In this document: positions 15,794-27,100 of the stretch, one piece after another
Layout of the letters: each line of letters begins with the position of its first letter
How positions within the stretch are numbered: the stretch's first letter is position 1
NCBI GenBank assembly: GCA_964462125.1
Contig: CAYWXT010000021.1
Location: 1 to 35,632 of the forward strand
Direction: 5' to 3'
Length of the DNA stretch: 35,632 nucleotides
Source: JAWLFY01 sp964462125
GTDB taxonomy: Bacteria > Planctomycetota > Planctomycetia > Pirellulales > Pirellulaceae
Translations under genes and position numbers: made by a program
Notes under the pieces: model-generated
Databases searched by the model: none
What the model saw: the letters and a program-made list of their open reading frames with translations, nothing else
Told to the model about the DNA's origin: nothing

Positions 15794-17659
15794 ATGAACT
15801 GTCTTGCTATGAATCCAACGCTCCCCATTCAATGTTGCAAGCTCTCCCTGGCAGTGCTGATCGTCGCCGTATCCTTTGCCAGCCATGATATCGCGGTGGC
15901 CGATGACCGACCCAATATCCTCTGGCTGACCTGCGAAGATAACAACGTGAACTGGGTCGGCTGCTACGGAAACCCGTCGGCCGATACGCCCAACATCGAT
16001 CGCCTGGCCAGCGAAGGTTTTCAGTACATGCACTGCTACGCCAACGCTCCGGTGTGTGCTCCCTCGCGCAGCACTTGGATCACCGGCATTCACGCCTTGT
16101 CCATGGGCACACATCCGATGCGCAGCCGGTACGAGATTCCTCATGACCGGATTCAATACTACCCCGACTTGTTAAAGCAAGCCGGCTACTTTGTCGGGAA
16201 CGCCCGGAAGACCGATTACAACATCGGAGGCCGCAACGACCGAGACGCTTGGGATACGGCCAAGGTTGACTGGGAACAGCTTTCCCAGAACGAACCGTTC
16301 TTCATGGTCATCAACAATACCAAGTCGCATGAGTCGAAGGCGTTTGGCGACATCGACAACACCACCCACGATCCCGACAACGTGCGATTGGCGAAATACC
16401 ATCCAGACATCCCTGACATCCGCAAGAACTACGCTCACTATCACGATCAGATGAAGAAGATGGACGCTGACATCGGCGCGGCGCTGGCGGAGTTGGAAGA
16501 GCGAGGGCTGGCGGAAAACACGATCGTGATTCACAACTCGGACCACGGCGGCGTGATCGCACGGAGCAAGCGTTTTTTATACGACAGCGGCACGCACTGC
16601 CCGCTGATCATTCGAATCCCCGAAAAATATCGTGATTTGCGTCCTGCTCAGCCAGGAACGAAAATGGATTCGCTTGTCAGCTTTATCGACATGACCAAAA
16701 CGTGGCTTAACATCTGTGGAGCCGAAACGCCGGACTATTTGCAAGGCAAGGTGTTCCTGGGGCCGGATGCCGAGACGCGGGATTACCACGTCAGCTTTCG
16801 ATCGCGGATGGACGAGCGATGCGATAACGTACGGGCGATTCGCGACCGAAAATTTCTTTACATCCGCAACTACATGCCCTACGCACCGACCGGCCAGCAC
16901 TTGACGTACTTGTGGAATATGAAAGCCACACAAGCGTGGGAAGAGCATCACCTGGCGGGGAAAACGGATGAAGTCACCGGCCGTTTCTTTCGCACCAAGG
17001 CGATGGAAGAATTGTATGACACGACGGAGGATCCAGACAACGTCGACAACTTGATCGATGATCCCAAGTATGCCGCCGAAGCGGAGCGGTTGAGCAAGGC
17101 CCTGGATCAATGGCAACTTGAGCATTTCGATTCAGGGCTGTTGCCCGAGAGCGAAGTGGTCAAGCGGGCCGAAGAGCGCCAGGTGACGATCTATGACATG
17201 GTGCGCGATTCCGATCTGTATGATGTGGAAGCTTATCAAGCAGCGTCGGCGCGGGCGATGGAGCAAGATCCAGTGAATCTGCCGGCGTTTTATCAAGATT
17301 TGGAATCGGACGACGCGGGGATCCGCTACTGGGCCGTGGTGGGATGTTTCCATCTGCAGGAGGCCGCATCGCTGGATATGGCCCCGATTCGAGCAGCGCT
17401 CGAAGATGATTGCCATCACGTCCGGTGCATGGCGGCATGGATTCTCTATCGGGCCGGCGACACGAAAACGGCCCAAGACTGCTGGAATGAGATGTTGGAA
17501 AACGATTCCTATGCGTCATTGAAGATTTTCAACGTCATCGATTGGATCGGGGATGGGTTTGAACCCTACCGGGAAGCGATGGAAGCGTGTGATTTCAGCC
17601 ACGGCGGCTATGTCGCGCGGATGCAGGCCTACGTTGGCGTCGAACCGAACGAGGGCTAG
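15794..17659 (+). CDS. Secreted sulfatase with HEAT-like C-terminal tail
   Basis: This 621-residue protein has a signal peptide (hydrophobic LSLAVLIVAVSFASH, cut near AVADD) and a sulfatase domain. The active-site signature CAPSRSTWITG has Cys88 for conversion to formylglycine, so it depends on a sulfatase-maturating enzyme not found here. Metal and substrate residues are in NILWLTCEDNN and HNSDHGG. The catalytic part ends near residue 435; the tail has two helical repeats (DDAGIRYWAVVGCF, EDDCHHVRCMAAWILYRAG) resembling HEAT repeats, seen in related planctomycete sulfatases. The substrate is probably a sulfated polysaccharide; subfamily resembles the heparan N-sulfatase-like group, by eye only. 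The start could also be the ATG at 15809. Its TAG stop shares CTAG with the convergent FadL-type gene. Confidence 0.92.
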   Translation: MNCLAMNPTLPIQCCKLSLAVLIVAVSFASHDIAVADDRPNILWLTCEDNNVNWVGCYGNPSADTPNIDRLASEGFQYMHCYANAPVCAPSRSTWITGIHALSMGTHPMRSRYEIPHDRIQYYPDLLKQAGYFVGNARKTDYNIGGRNDRDAWDTAKVDWEQLSQNEPFFMVINNTKSHESKAFGDIDNTTHDPDNVRLAKYHPDIPDIRKNYAHYHDQMKKMDADIGAALAELEERGLAENTIVIHNSDHGGVIARSKRFLYDSGTHCPLIIRIPEKYRDLRPAQPGTKMDSLVSFIDMTKTWLNICGAETPDYLQGKVFLGPDAETRDYHVSFRSRMDERCDNVRAIRDRKFLYIRNYMPYAPTGQHLTYLWNMKATQAWEEHHLAGKTDEVTGRFFRTKAMEELYDTTEDPDNVDNLIDDPKYAAEAERLSKALDQWQLEHFDSGLLPESEVVKRAEERQVTIYDMVRDSDLYDVEAYQAASARAMEQDPVNLPAFYQDLESDDAGIRYWAVVGCFHLQEAASLDMAPIRAALEDDCHHVRCMAAWILYRAGDTKTAQDCWNEMLENDSYASLKIFNVIDWIGDGFEPYREAMEACDFSHGGYVARMQAYVGVEPNEG

Positions 17660-18924
17660 TGCCGCATCAAGACGCCGAAGCTGAAGAGATTTGCACTCAA
17701 TCGATTGGTGACCGATGTGCCAGGGACAGGGCCATCCGCCGGCGAGACGATCGCTCCCTGACGGGAATTCTCGAAGTAATGGGAATAGGCGAGGTTGATC
17801 GCCACGTCGCGGCACAAGGAGTACGAACCGCCGACGCTGAGCATGTGTTCGTAAAACAGTGGCGAACCGATGTTGTGAAACGACTCTTCGTCTTGAATCG
17901 GACTTTCGTTGTATGTGTAGCCGGATCGCACGTGAATTCGCTCGCCCAAGCGGCGTTGAACACCGAGCGCCAGCGAAAACACACTGCTCCAGTCAAGCCC
18001 CTGCAGAGTCCCGTCCGGAGCGAACTGGTTCGGATCGCCAAAGCCGTCTGCGTTGGCATAATCGATGAGCCTTGCGTCGATGGCAAACGTATAGTCCTCG
18101 TACGAGGTGAGCGCCGCTCCGATCGAAAGGGTCAGTGGTAAGTCGATCTCCGCAGTCATGGTTCGCGGAAGGCCGTTTTCATCCTGGCCCTGAAACTCAA
18201 ACGTCTCCATCCACGTCGGGCTCTTGATCGACGTGCCAAAGTTCCATCCGTTGCGACCGACATAGAAGATCCCAGCTTGAACCCCGCCGCCCCAGTGGTA
18301 GTGAGTGGCGCGACCCGACGGATAGGTGCCGTCACCGTTGGCTGAGTCGAATATGAACGGTTCAAGTCCGATCTGCCCCGTGGTGATGAGCGGGCTGGCG
18401 GCAAATGACAGTCGCTCCGTCGCGGCGTAAGATAGCACCGGAGTGATTTGCAGGAAGGATGCCTCCGAACTCACGCCTCCCAGGCCGGCCGGTTGCGGTG
18501 ACAGGACAGGGTTCGATGGATCCGCCGGCACATTGGTCTTGAATCCTGCGACGGAGTTGACCCCGAGTCCCAGCGTCAAGTTGGATCCACGTTTTTGATG
18601 CACCCACCCGAAATTGGGGATGGGAAAAGAGCCAGGATCCGCCTCCGTTGAACCGGTGAGTGGCCCAAATGTTGATTCTACTTCGTGATCGGTCCACAAC
18701 AGACCGAGACTTACCTCAAGCTCGCTCCGCTCCAAACCGCTGATGGTGGCGGGGTTCCAGTACAATGCGCCGATGGCACTGACCGGCGCCGCCGTCGATG
18801 CGCCCCCCATGGAGCGATGAACAGGCCCCCCCGCAGAGACAATTGCCCCCTGCCCGGAGCTCGACGCGGGGGTTAAAGCGACCGTCAGTGCGGCGATCCA
18901 CGCCAACATTGCAATTCGCAACAT
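17656..18924 (-). CDS. Outer-membrane transporter, OmpP1/FadL family
   Basis: This 422-residue protein starts with a signal peptide (MLRIAMLAWIAALTVALTPA, cut near SSSGQG). The mature N-terminus has the FadL-type plug segment: GGPVHRSMGGASTAAPVSAIGALYWNPATISGL, in which the 'NPA' turn is typical (NPAG/NPAT). Alternating amphipathic strands and paired glycines follow to the C-terminus, as in a 14-stranded beta barrel. FadL proteins pass long-chain fatty acids or other hydrophobic compounds across the outer membrane; the substrate here is unknown. The ATG at 18924 gives the correct signal peptide; the longer frame from 19017 adds 31 residues without one. Location is about 2.2 kb from the lipid/polyketide operon, a possible but unproven link. 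Confidence 0.88.
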   Translation of the reverse strand: MLRIAMLAWIAALTVALTPASSSGQGAIVSAGGPVHRSMGGASTAAPVSAIGALYWNPATISGLERSELEVSLGLLWTDHEVESTFGPLTGSTEADPGSFPIPNFGWVHQKRGSNLTLGLGVNSVAGFKTNVPADPSNPVLSPQPAGLGGVSSEASFLQITPVLSYAATERLSFAASPLITTGQIGLEPFIFDSANGDGTYPSGRATHYHWGGGVQAGIFYVGRNGWNFGTSIKSPTWMETFEFQGQDENGLPRTMTAEIDLPLTLSIGAALTSYEDYTFAIDARLIDYANADGFGDPNQFAPDGTLQGLDWSSVFSLALGVQRRLGERIHVRSGYTYNESPIQDEESFHNIGSPLFYEHMLSVGGSYSLCRDVAINLAYSHYFENSRQGAIVSPADGPVPGTSVTNRLSANLFSFGVLMRH

Positions 18925-19038
18925 GACTCTTTTCCGGTGGACAAGGATGGGCCAGTACAACCCCCGCCATCGGCAGATGCGAATGTGGTTCATTACACGA
19001 ACTTCGGCCGCGGCCAAGGGATCATATCGGGATCAATG

Positions 19039-19065
19039 ATTGTTCGGATTGTTCGGATTGTTCCG
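19039..19065 (+). repeat. 9-bp tandem repeat, three copies
   Basis: attgttcgg occurs at 19039 and 19048, then as attgttccg at 19057, followed by attgggg. It lies between the divergent FadL and GGDEF-EAL genes, possibly within their promoter region. Confidence 0.8.
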
Positions 19066-19204
19066 ATTGGGGGAAATGCCTCGATTGGGGCGAATGTTCC
19101 AGGCGGCCAAGGGCGGCTTCACCGCTGCCTATCCTCGCGGCCACGAAATTCAACCTACTCTTGTCCACACGCCTTGCTTGCAATGATCCGTACGGCAATC
19201 AGTG

Positions 19205-21118
19205 ATGAGAGACTGGGGCAAGCCCACCGACTGCGAGCGGATGTTTGTCGAAACGACAAGCGCCGAGGAACTCCGTGCGCAGCGAGTGTGGCGGTTCATG
19301 GTCGTCCTCTGGTTGACATGGGCATTCTTCGCCGTCTTCTTGTGGTACCGCGAGTATTCCGACGCCGCTCGCGTTTGCATCACCGCGTCCATCGTGATTC
19401 TGCTGATCAATGTTTCCCATTGGAAGGATCGTAATTTTCGCAGAATTATGAATCTGAACCTCGCTGCAAGCGCCGTCGGCCTGTTCGCAGTTTCAATCAG
19501 CGATGCGGCGATGCACAAAACGATGCTGTTCTATCCCATCTCGATTCTTGTTGCCTCCCAACTGCTCGGCGTCCGAGCCGCCCTTTTATGGTTTGTGATC
19601 AATTTGATCGCGTTCACGGCCTTCTTCCTCTGCGTGTACGGGTTGGACCAGTCGGTTTACACGGCAAAGTTCGATGAGCTGGTGCTGCTGTGGGGCGTCG
19701 CCTCCTGTATTTACTTTTGCTGCCAACAAGGAGAGGAGTACTACCGACAGCGCACCGAATCGTTGATCCAACTCAGCCAGGATCTTCGCAAGCAAAGCAA
19801 ATCGCTTGAGATTCTCGCGACCACCGACGCCCTGACGGGGTTGGTGAATCGATTTCAATTTCAAGAGCGGCTCAGGGCAGCGGTTGATGAAGCGAACAGG
19901 AAATCAACTTGGATGGCCCTGTTCCTGATCGACATGGACGGATTCAAGGAGATCAATGACACGTTGGGGCATCCGGTGGGCGATGAGGCGCTCGTTGTGA
20001 TCGGCGCGCGTCTGATGGAGGAATTTGGCGGCCGATCCGAGATCGCCCGTTTGGGAGGGGACGAGTTCTGCATTATCACCGCCAATCTCGAGAGCATCGC
20101 TGAAGCCGACGGCATGGCGGACAGAGTTTGCCGACTACTGACACACCGATACGACCTTGGTGACACGGAGTTTCCGCTGGGAGCGAGTGTCGGCTATTGC
20201 ATTGCTCCCCTCCATGCGACAACGGCCGAAGACGTTTTAGCGTACGCCGACACGGCAATGTTTCACGCCAAGGATCAGCGTCTCGGCTATGCGTGCTACG
20301 AAAGGAGCATGACCGATCGATTGATCGAATATCGAACCGTTCAAGAAAAGCTGGCGGTGGCGCTCGAGCGAGACGAGTTCTTCATTGTTTACCAGCCAAA
20401 GGCCGACTTGAACACCGGTGACGTTACCGGCGTCGAAGCGTTGTTGCGATGGCGGAGCGATGGTGAGGTGATCCCGCCGATTCGCTTCATTCATCTGTTG
20501 GAGAGAAGTCGTGAGATCTTGCCGGTGAGTAATTGGGTCATTCGTGAATCTTGTCGCCAGCTTGCTGACTGGAACGACCAAGGCTTTTCCGTGACGGTGT
20601 CGGTGAACGTCAGTGCCCTGCAATTCAATGACCCCAATTTCATCAAATGCATCCTCAGGTCGATCCGTGAGTTTTCCGTGGACCCGCGCCATCTCGATTT
20701 TGAAATTACCGAAGGCTTACTGATCGATGATATCCCGGAGGCCGTTGCAAAGCTGAAGCAGATCAAAAAACTCGGGGCAAGCATCAGCATCGACGACTTC
20801 GGGACCGGATTTTCTTCGCTTTCCTACCTGCGGCAGTTTCCCGTCGATCGCCTAAAAATCGATCGAGCGTTTGTGAAAGACATTCCCCATACCGATGACG
20901 GTGTGATCGCTTCAAGCATCGTCGGCCTTGCCAAGTCATTGGGCCTGACGGTGCTGGCCGAAGGCGTTGAGACGGAAGAACAGATTCAGTTCCTCCGATG
21001 GCATGACTGCGATGAGTACCAGGGGTACTACCTCAGCCGACCGCTTCCCGCCGACGAGGTCTCTGCCTATTTCGAGCTCGCCGAGAATCAACTGTCAATT
21101 CAGTTGATCGAAGACTGA
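19205..21118 (+). CDS. Membrane GGDEF-EAL protein (cyclic di-GMP turnover)
   Basis: This 637-residue protein has about six membrane helices in residues 25-175 (WRFMVVLWLTWAFFAVFLWY, then VCITASIVILLINV to LVLLWGVASCIYF), a short linker helix, a GGDEF domain (about 200-360) and an EAL domain (about 375-630). The cyclase motif is intact (RLGGDEF); the RxxD inhibitory site five residues before it is absent (RSEI), so product inhibition at that site is unlikely. The EAL domain keeps VEALLRW, DDFGTGFSSLSYL, KIDRAFVKDI and AEGVETEEQ, so phosphodiesterase activity is also possible. Which activity dominates cannot be read from sequence. The start codon is ATG at 19205 with a GTG just before; no strong ribosome site is seen. 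Confidence 0.93.
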   Translation: MRDWGKPTDCERMFVETTSAEELRAQRVWRFMVVLWLTWAFFAVFLWYREYSDAARVCITASIVILLINVSHWKDRNFRRIMNLNLAASAVGLFAVSISDAAMHKTMLFYPISILVASQLLGVRAALLWFVINLIAFTAFFLCVYGLDQSVYTAKFDELVLLWGVASCIYFCCQQGEEYYRQRTESLIQLSQDLRKQSKSLEILATTDALTGLVNRFQFQERLRAAVDEANRKSTWMALFLIDMDGFKEINDTLGHPVGDEALVVIGARLMEEFGGRSEIARLGGDEFCIITANLESIAEADGMADRVCRLLTHRYDLGDTEFPLGASVGYCIAPLHATTAEDVLAYADTAMFHAKDQRLGYACYERSMTDRLIEYRTVQEKLAVALERDEFFIVYQPKADLNTGDVTGVEALLRWRSDGEVIPPIRFIHLLERSREILPVSNWVIRESCRQLADWNDQGFSVTVSVNVSALQFNDPNFIKCILRSIREFSVDPRHLDFEITEGLLIDDIPEAVAKLKQIKKLGASISIDDFGTGFSSLSYLRQFPVDRLKIDRAFVKDIPHTDDGVIASSIVGLAKSLGLTVLAEGVETEEQIQFLRWHDCDEYQGYYLSRPLPADEVSAYFELAENQLSIQLIED

Positions 21119-21164
21119 ATCGCCCCTCAATAGCTTTCTTCCTCTGGCCTGGAGCGTACTCGCG

Positions 21165-24100
21165 CTACCCAATACGCTTGGCATACGCGTTCTCAACGAC
21201 CAGTCGCGGCACACCGTCTCGATCGAGCACTTCCGTGCGGTCCCAATGGACGCCTCCGTCCTGTAGCCTTGGCGGAGTCGAATGAATCTCCCAATCGCGT
21301 GCCGCTGTGAGACCTTCGTGGGAGACCACGGGAATCACCATGCGACCGATTCTGACGGGTACAAACAGCCGGTCATCTTCGCACGAGGTGTACATAGCGC
21401 CGACACGCCACGCCGCATCGAGCAGCATGGCAGGCAATTGGCCAGACCCGTGACAGTGGCCGTCGGGCGTAAACGTTGCCCGCCGACCGTCCCTTCCGAT
21501 CTGGATGTTGCTCAGGCAGTTGAAAGGCCCCGACAGGTCGACTCCCTGGAATTTTCTCTCGCAATAGGGATCGCTTCGGTAATGATCGGCGTCAAAACGT
21601 TTGTCCTGATGGGATCCGGCGACGAGCGCACGAAGAGTGCGTGCGTCCTGACCGAACGACAGGTTTGCCTGGGCGCAAATGACATCTTTTGCAAGGATGC
21701 GCCCAGTGGGATGAATCACGTCCGCCAACATCCAGGCACAGGCGCCTTGGTCATGTTGTTCCACGACCGCCCGCACATTGGGATCCTGGTCATGGGTCAT
21801 TCGAACGAATCGTGTGAACGATAGATCCCGCACCGTCACATCGACAATGTGGTCTGAGTCGGGATAGAGCTGCATGGCGGCCTGAACGAGGTAGTCGAGC
21901 ACCCAGGCCCCGGGCAACGTCGGCGTATCGCGCACTTTATGAAACCGCAGGCATTCCACAGCTGACAAATCAACGACGACCTCAAGCACCCTACTGTCGC
22001 TTCCCTGATGGACCGGCGGAACAGTCTTCAACTGATACTCGAGGTGCTCAGAGTCAGAAAGTGGCACGTTGATCGCCGAGTCGGTTCGGCCTTGAAGTAC
22101 CTCGCGAAACAGCTGCTTGCCCAGCGGCGGATTGACTGTCGACAACCCGCGTTGTCGTGACAGAACGCGGTACTCGCTTCCGCGCGTCATTCCGATGCCA
22201 TCCCAGGCCAACCAGGCGATACTGGACCATTGGGTGTCCCCCTTCCCTTGCAGCGCGCAGATGCGATCCATTGTCTCATTGGCGGCACCATAGTCATGCT
22301 GGCCGTCATTGCCAAAGATACTGTATGCGGATGTGAGTACGTGGGTGCTTACCAGCCGGCCGAACTGTGCCTGGCAACATTGCACAAGGTGGTCTAACCC
22401 GCCGACCTTGACGGCATAGGTGCGACGGAATTCTGCTAATGTGCGATCGCCCAACTGTTTCGAAACCTGGATGCCCGCTCCGTGAATCAGCAGGTCGACT
22501 TTGCCGTGCCGCGCCGCTACTTCATTGAGCACCTGGGTAACTTGATCGCGATTCGTTACGTCGACAATTTTGTACTCGACGTGGCCGCCGAGTGACTTCA
22601 ACTGCTGGATCGTCTTGTGAGCTTCCCAACGCGCCCGAGACTGTTCGAAACTCCGCTTCATTTCCAGCGGGGATGCTCCAGCGTTGTCGCTCATGTATTG
22701 GCGATAGAACTGCTGCTCGATCGCAGGATCATCGGGGTTCGTCGGCCCCGGTTCGGGCCGGCTCCGTCCCAGAACAATCACCGTGCAACGGTAATCGCAC
22801 AGCAAAGCCTCCAACACGACCGAAGTCACGCCTCTCGCGCCACCGGTTGCGATCACGACCGAGCTAGAATCTAGCGCTACCTGCGGCGACGGATCCGACA
22901 GGGATGGTGTCGGAGAGAGTCGTCTCACCAATCGTGTGGTCCCGTCGTAAACAACCTCCTGTTCAAAATCCTGTTGCGAGCGTTCCATGGCCAGCGATCG
23001 CAGTGCGCCGACCAAGCCACCCCCGCGGGTGCAGATGGAACCCGTTCGCATTGCCGGAATTTCCCGATGAATGGATTTCAGTAAGCCCGCAAGCGACCCC
23101 GATTGTGGATGGACGACCCCCGCCCATCCGTTCACAACGAGACTCCACAGCTCCACAGCCCCTTGTTTCAAACGTTCGACGCTACGCTGGGCGAGTAAAA
23201 AAAGGAATTCGCTGAGGCAATTTTCGTGAGCCACGACGGACAGCGATTTCGAAACTTCCCATGAGACGGGCGTCTGAATGACAGCAACAATGTGAGCTTT
23301 AAAATCATCAAGCTGCTGGACGGCCTCCGATGTCGATTGCGCATCGTCAGGATCAACTGCGATCAGATTTGAAAACCCTAGGTCTTTGACGACCTCGTTC
23401 GAACGGTTCCCGACCACGGCCACGAGGGACCGCGAAGAGTAGGTGGGTAGGACCGAGACGAGTTCCGTTACCAGGCCGGCGTCCGCTGGCACGATGGCAA
23501 CCAGCGGAGTCTGATCGGCGTTGGTTGGGAATATCGCTTCGTTTTTCGCTTGCCGCTCGACCCACATGGGCGTATGGATCCGACAACCGGAATCCGAAGA
23601 TGAACTCGTAGGTGATGCTTCCCTGTCCGTTGTCCGGTTCTCGACACGCGCATCGCGACGGAGCAAGTCGACCAGGGTCTGAACCTCGTCAATGCTCGAT
23701 AACTCGGCGTTCGGTTCTTTCGGTTGCTCCCAGAGATCCCGCGACACCTCGCTAACATCCCTCAGTTCCTTCCAGCCATACTCCCTCGCCAACCGCCGTG
23801 TGGTGACTCCAAAGGCGACGGCGCACTCACTCGACGCAGTGCTCGATCCGTTCTGATGCACGCTGAACGAGTTGGCGCTAATCGCTGCGACAACGGCAAG
23901 TTTCGTCCCGGCGTCATCACCGCTTCGTAGCAACAATGAGGCTGAGTCAAGAGCTGAATGCAGTGAGCTCGATCCCGAATCAATGACGAGATTTGGCCCG
24001 TTCAGATTAAGTAACAGTGCCGCCCGTCCCGCGGCGACGTTGGGCATCATGCATTGAAGCGTGTAGGACTTGGACGGTCGCGCTCGATCGTATGCCGCAT

Positions 24101-27100
24101 TCAACCGGTCGATCAGCCGATCATGGCCTCGCAATCTGCGTCGCAAACGGTTGGTCATGATCCGCGTCGTGGCCTCGATCCCCCGTTCGGTCTTCCCGCT
24201 CATTGCCAGTACCACGCTCGTATCGCGCCGCAACTCATCGTCAAAGTTGGGTAACTGAGCGAGGAGTCCGTCGGTGAGGAGCACCGCTAGCGTTTGGCTG
24301 ATGTCCATATCGTCAGCAAGGTCCGGCAGAACAACAAATTTTGGGGGAACCTTGATCTGGTCGCGATCAAAGCGCAAACCCGTGGCCGTGGGCTGTGTGG
24401 GCTGCAGTTGGTGGCAAGCCACAACGACAAGTTCGTCGTCGTCGGTTTTGGTGTTCGATCGGGGGACCGATTCGTTGACATGACTTGAACTTGGCGGATC
24501 ATACCGTTCGATCACCAAATGAGCATTCGCGCCACCAAATCCAAATCCGTCGATTGCAATTCGCCGTGTTGAGGGTGAAAGTGAAATCGGGCGCGTCGGA
24601 ACCGATAAGGTGGCACTCGATTTCTTCAATGCGTCGGACGGTATCATGCGACTCGCTTGCGCAGGAAAGATTCCGCTTCGCAAGTACTCACATGCCGCAA
24701 TGACCGACGCCGTGCCGGCTGCCCACCCGGCATGTCCAAGTCTCCCCTTCAAGCTATGGACCGGAAGGGGCTTCGCCGAATGATCAGCGAAGAATCGTCG
24801 TAGGGTTTCCAGTTCGGTCGAATCTCCGACGGGTGTGGACGTGCCGTGTGCCTCGATCGCGTGAATTGACGTGGGATCGATTTCGTAATGGGCGTAACAC
24901 CGCTGCAGCGAAAGAATTTGGCCGTCGGACTGCGGGACGTTCGCGGACGAACTGCGACCATCACTCGACAAGCCGGCTCCTCGCACGGTTGCTGTGATGT
25001 TCAAACCGAAGTGCTCCGCGTCTGTAACTCGTCGCAGCGTCACCAATGCCGCACCTTCGGAAAATACGACGCCGTCGGCGCTTGCATCGAAAGGCCGGCA
25101 TCCCGTCGACGTGGTGCCACGGAATTGAGAAAATAGGCAACTGTTTCCGGGGCCCGGACAGAAACTACCACCGGCTATCACTGCATCGGCTTCACCAGTT
25201 TCCAGGAACTGCATGCCCAGTGCTACGGAATAGAGCGAAGAAGCGCATGCCGCGTCGACCAACATAACCCGCAACCCCGGTCGAACGATCTGGTCAAAAA
25301 CCTCCTGGATTGCCTCGTGAGGCATCCGAAACGCGGAATGCGCCGAATTCATCCGCTGATCCACGTCCGGGTCGGTGGGGTCGATGCCGGCGTACACCAG
25401 CGACCAAGCTTCGTCCTGGTCCTCAAATCCATCCGCCGTGGCGCCGATCACGCAGATCACACGTTCGGCGCCTTCAAGCGATGCAGCACACGGGGCCAAT
25501 GCAATACAAAGCAGTCGCTGAGCGCGCGTGAACTTTTCGAAAACGTGAGGGTCGACACCAGGCGGGACAGCGATATCGACATCACTGATTCGACCGGTCA
25601 AATGCGATGTTGAGCGGTCGGGAACCAACGTTTCCGAATAGAAGTCCTCCGACCAATGGGGATCGAATTCACGCTGGTCCACGATCCCCGTTCGCTGTTC
25701 GATAAGACAAGTCAGCAGCTGTTCCGGCGAGTGAACTCCCCCCGGCAATATGCAGCCGCGTGCAACGATAGCCGCCGCCGGAGCCACCTTCGGTCCCTCC
25801 AGCGCCTGGCTCCCGTGCTGTTCAAGCACCTGAGACTCGCCGGAACATGTGTCGTTTACCGACGTTGGAGAGGCGGAATCGGTGGCTGATGTCGCGTCTT
25901 TTCCCGCAAACATCGGCGAGGGTTGCGAGGGACCACGAATGTCGGCCCGGGAAACACGCAGGTCATCAGGACAACATTCGGAAATCAAATTCGTCAGCGC
26001 GCCTGTCGAACCACAATCCACAAACGTCGTGACACCAGTGGCGGCTGCGTCCCAGACGCTACCCTGAAGATCGAAAGGCCGGACAAGCTGACTTGCCAAC
26101 ACGGACGCGATGTCGTCGCCTGGGTTTACGAATCGACGACCGACCGGGGAGTAAATCACGTCGATAGGTTCGTGAAACGCAAGTGGACGAAGCTGTTCAA
26201 GCCAATTCGCGGCAGCCCATCGCAATCGAGGGTGATGAAACGAGCTGGGACTTCGGACCTGGTGGGTGCCTATCCCGACGCTCCGGAAGTATGCTTCGAG
26301 CCGATGAAGTTGATCGAGAGGCCCTGACGCGATGGTTTGCTTGTCATGGTTTCGACCGGCCACAACCACCTGATCCAACCGGAGCAAACTTGCTTCGGTC
26401 TCGACCCGATGCCGTTCGCAGAAAACAGCGAAGAGCCCACCGTCGGGCGGCGCGTGCTCTTGAATGCAGCGTCCTCGCAGACAGACGATCTGGACGCCGG
26501 TGGGCAGATCAAAGCAGCCCGCTTCACCGAAGGCAGCGATCTCGCCGAAACTGTGCCCCATCAGCATGGTTGGCCGATGGCCGCGGTCCCTCCACAATCG
26601 CGCGCCGAGCACGTTTTGTAAGTGAATCGCGACCTGCGACAGCTCAGGTGTGTCCCGCACGGCTTGCTCGATTGCTTCGGCCGAGCCGCCGATCAGCGCC
26701 GCGGAGTCTCCACCGATCAGTTCGCCGGCAATCGCAGCACATTGATCGAGTTCGTCGCGAACCGATGACCCCAATTGCCAATACGCTCTTAACCGTTGGC
26801 TTAGAAGCTGCGCGTCAAACGCGCCTTGACCGGCAAATACCCAGGCTTCCAGTTCCGACGCGTCGAAACCGGGGCTGTCGATCGCATCCTGAACATCACC
26901 CTTGGGTCCCGAGCCACTCCGGTCCACTGATGCAGTGACCACCTTGGGGCTGGGGTAACGCTGTGAAAGGAAACGTATCGCGGTGTCTCGCTCGACATCA
27001 CCGAACAACGAGTCCAACTTGCTTCCGCCCGCTAATACACGGTCTCGAAATGACTCACCGGAGGGAAGCTCTTCGATCTCGCGCATCGCGTCCATCGCTT

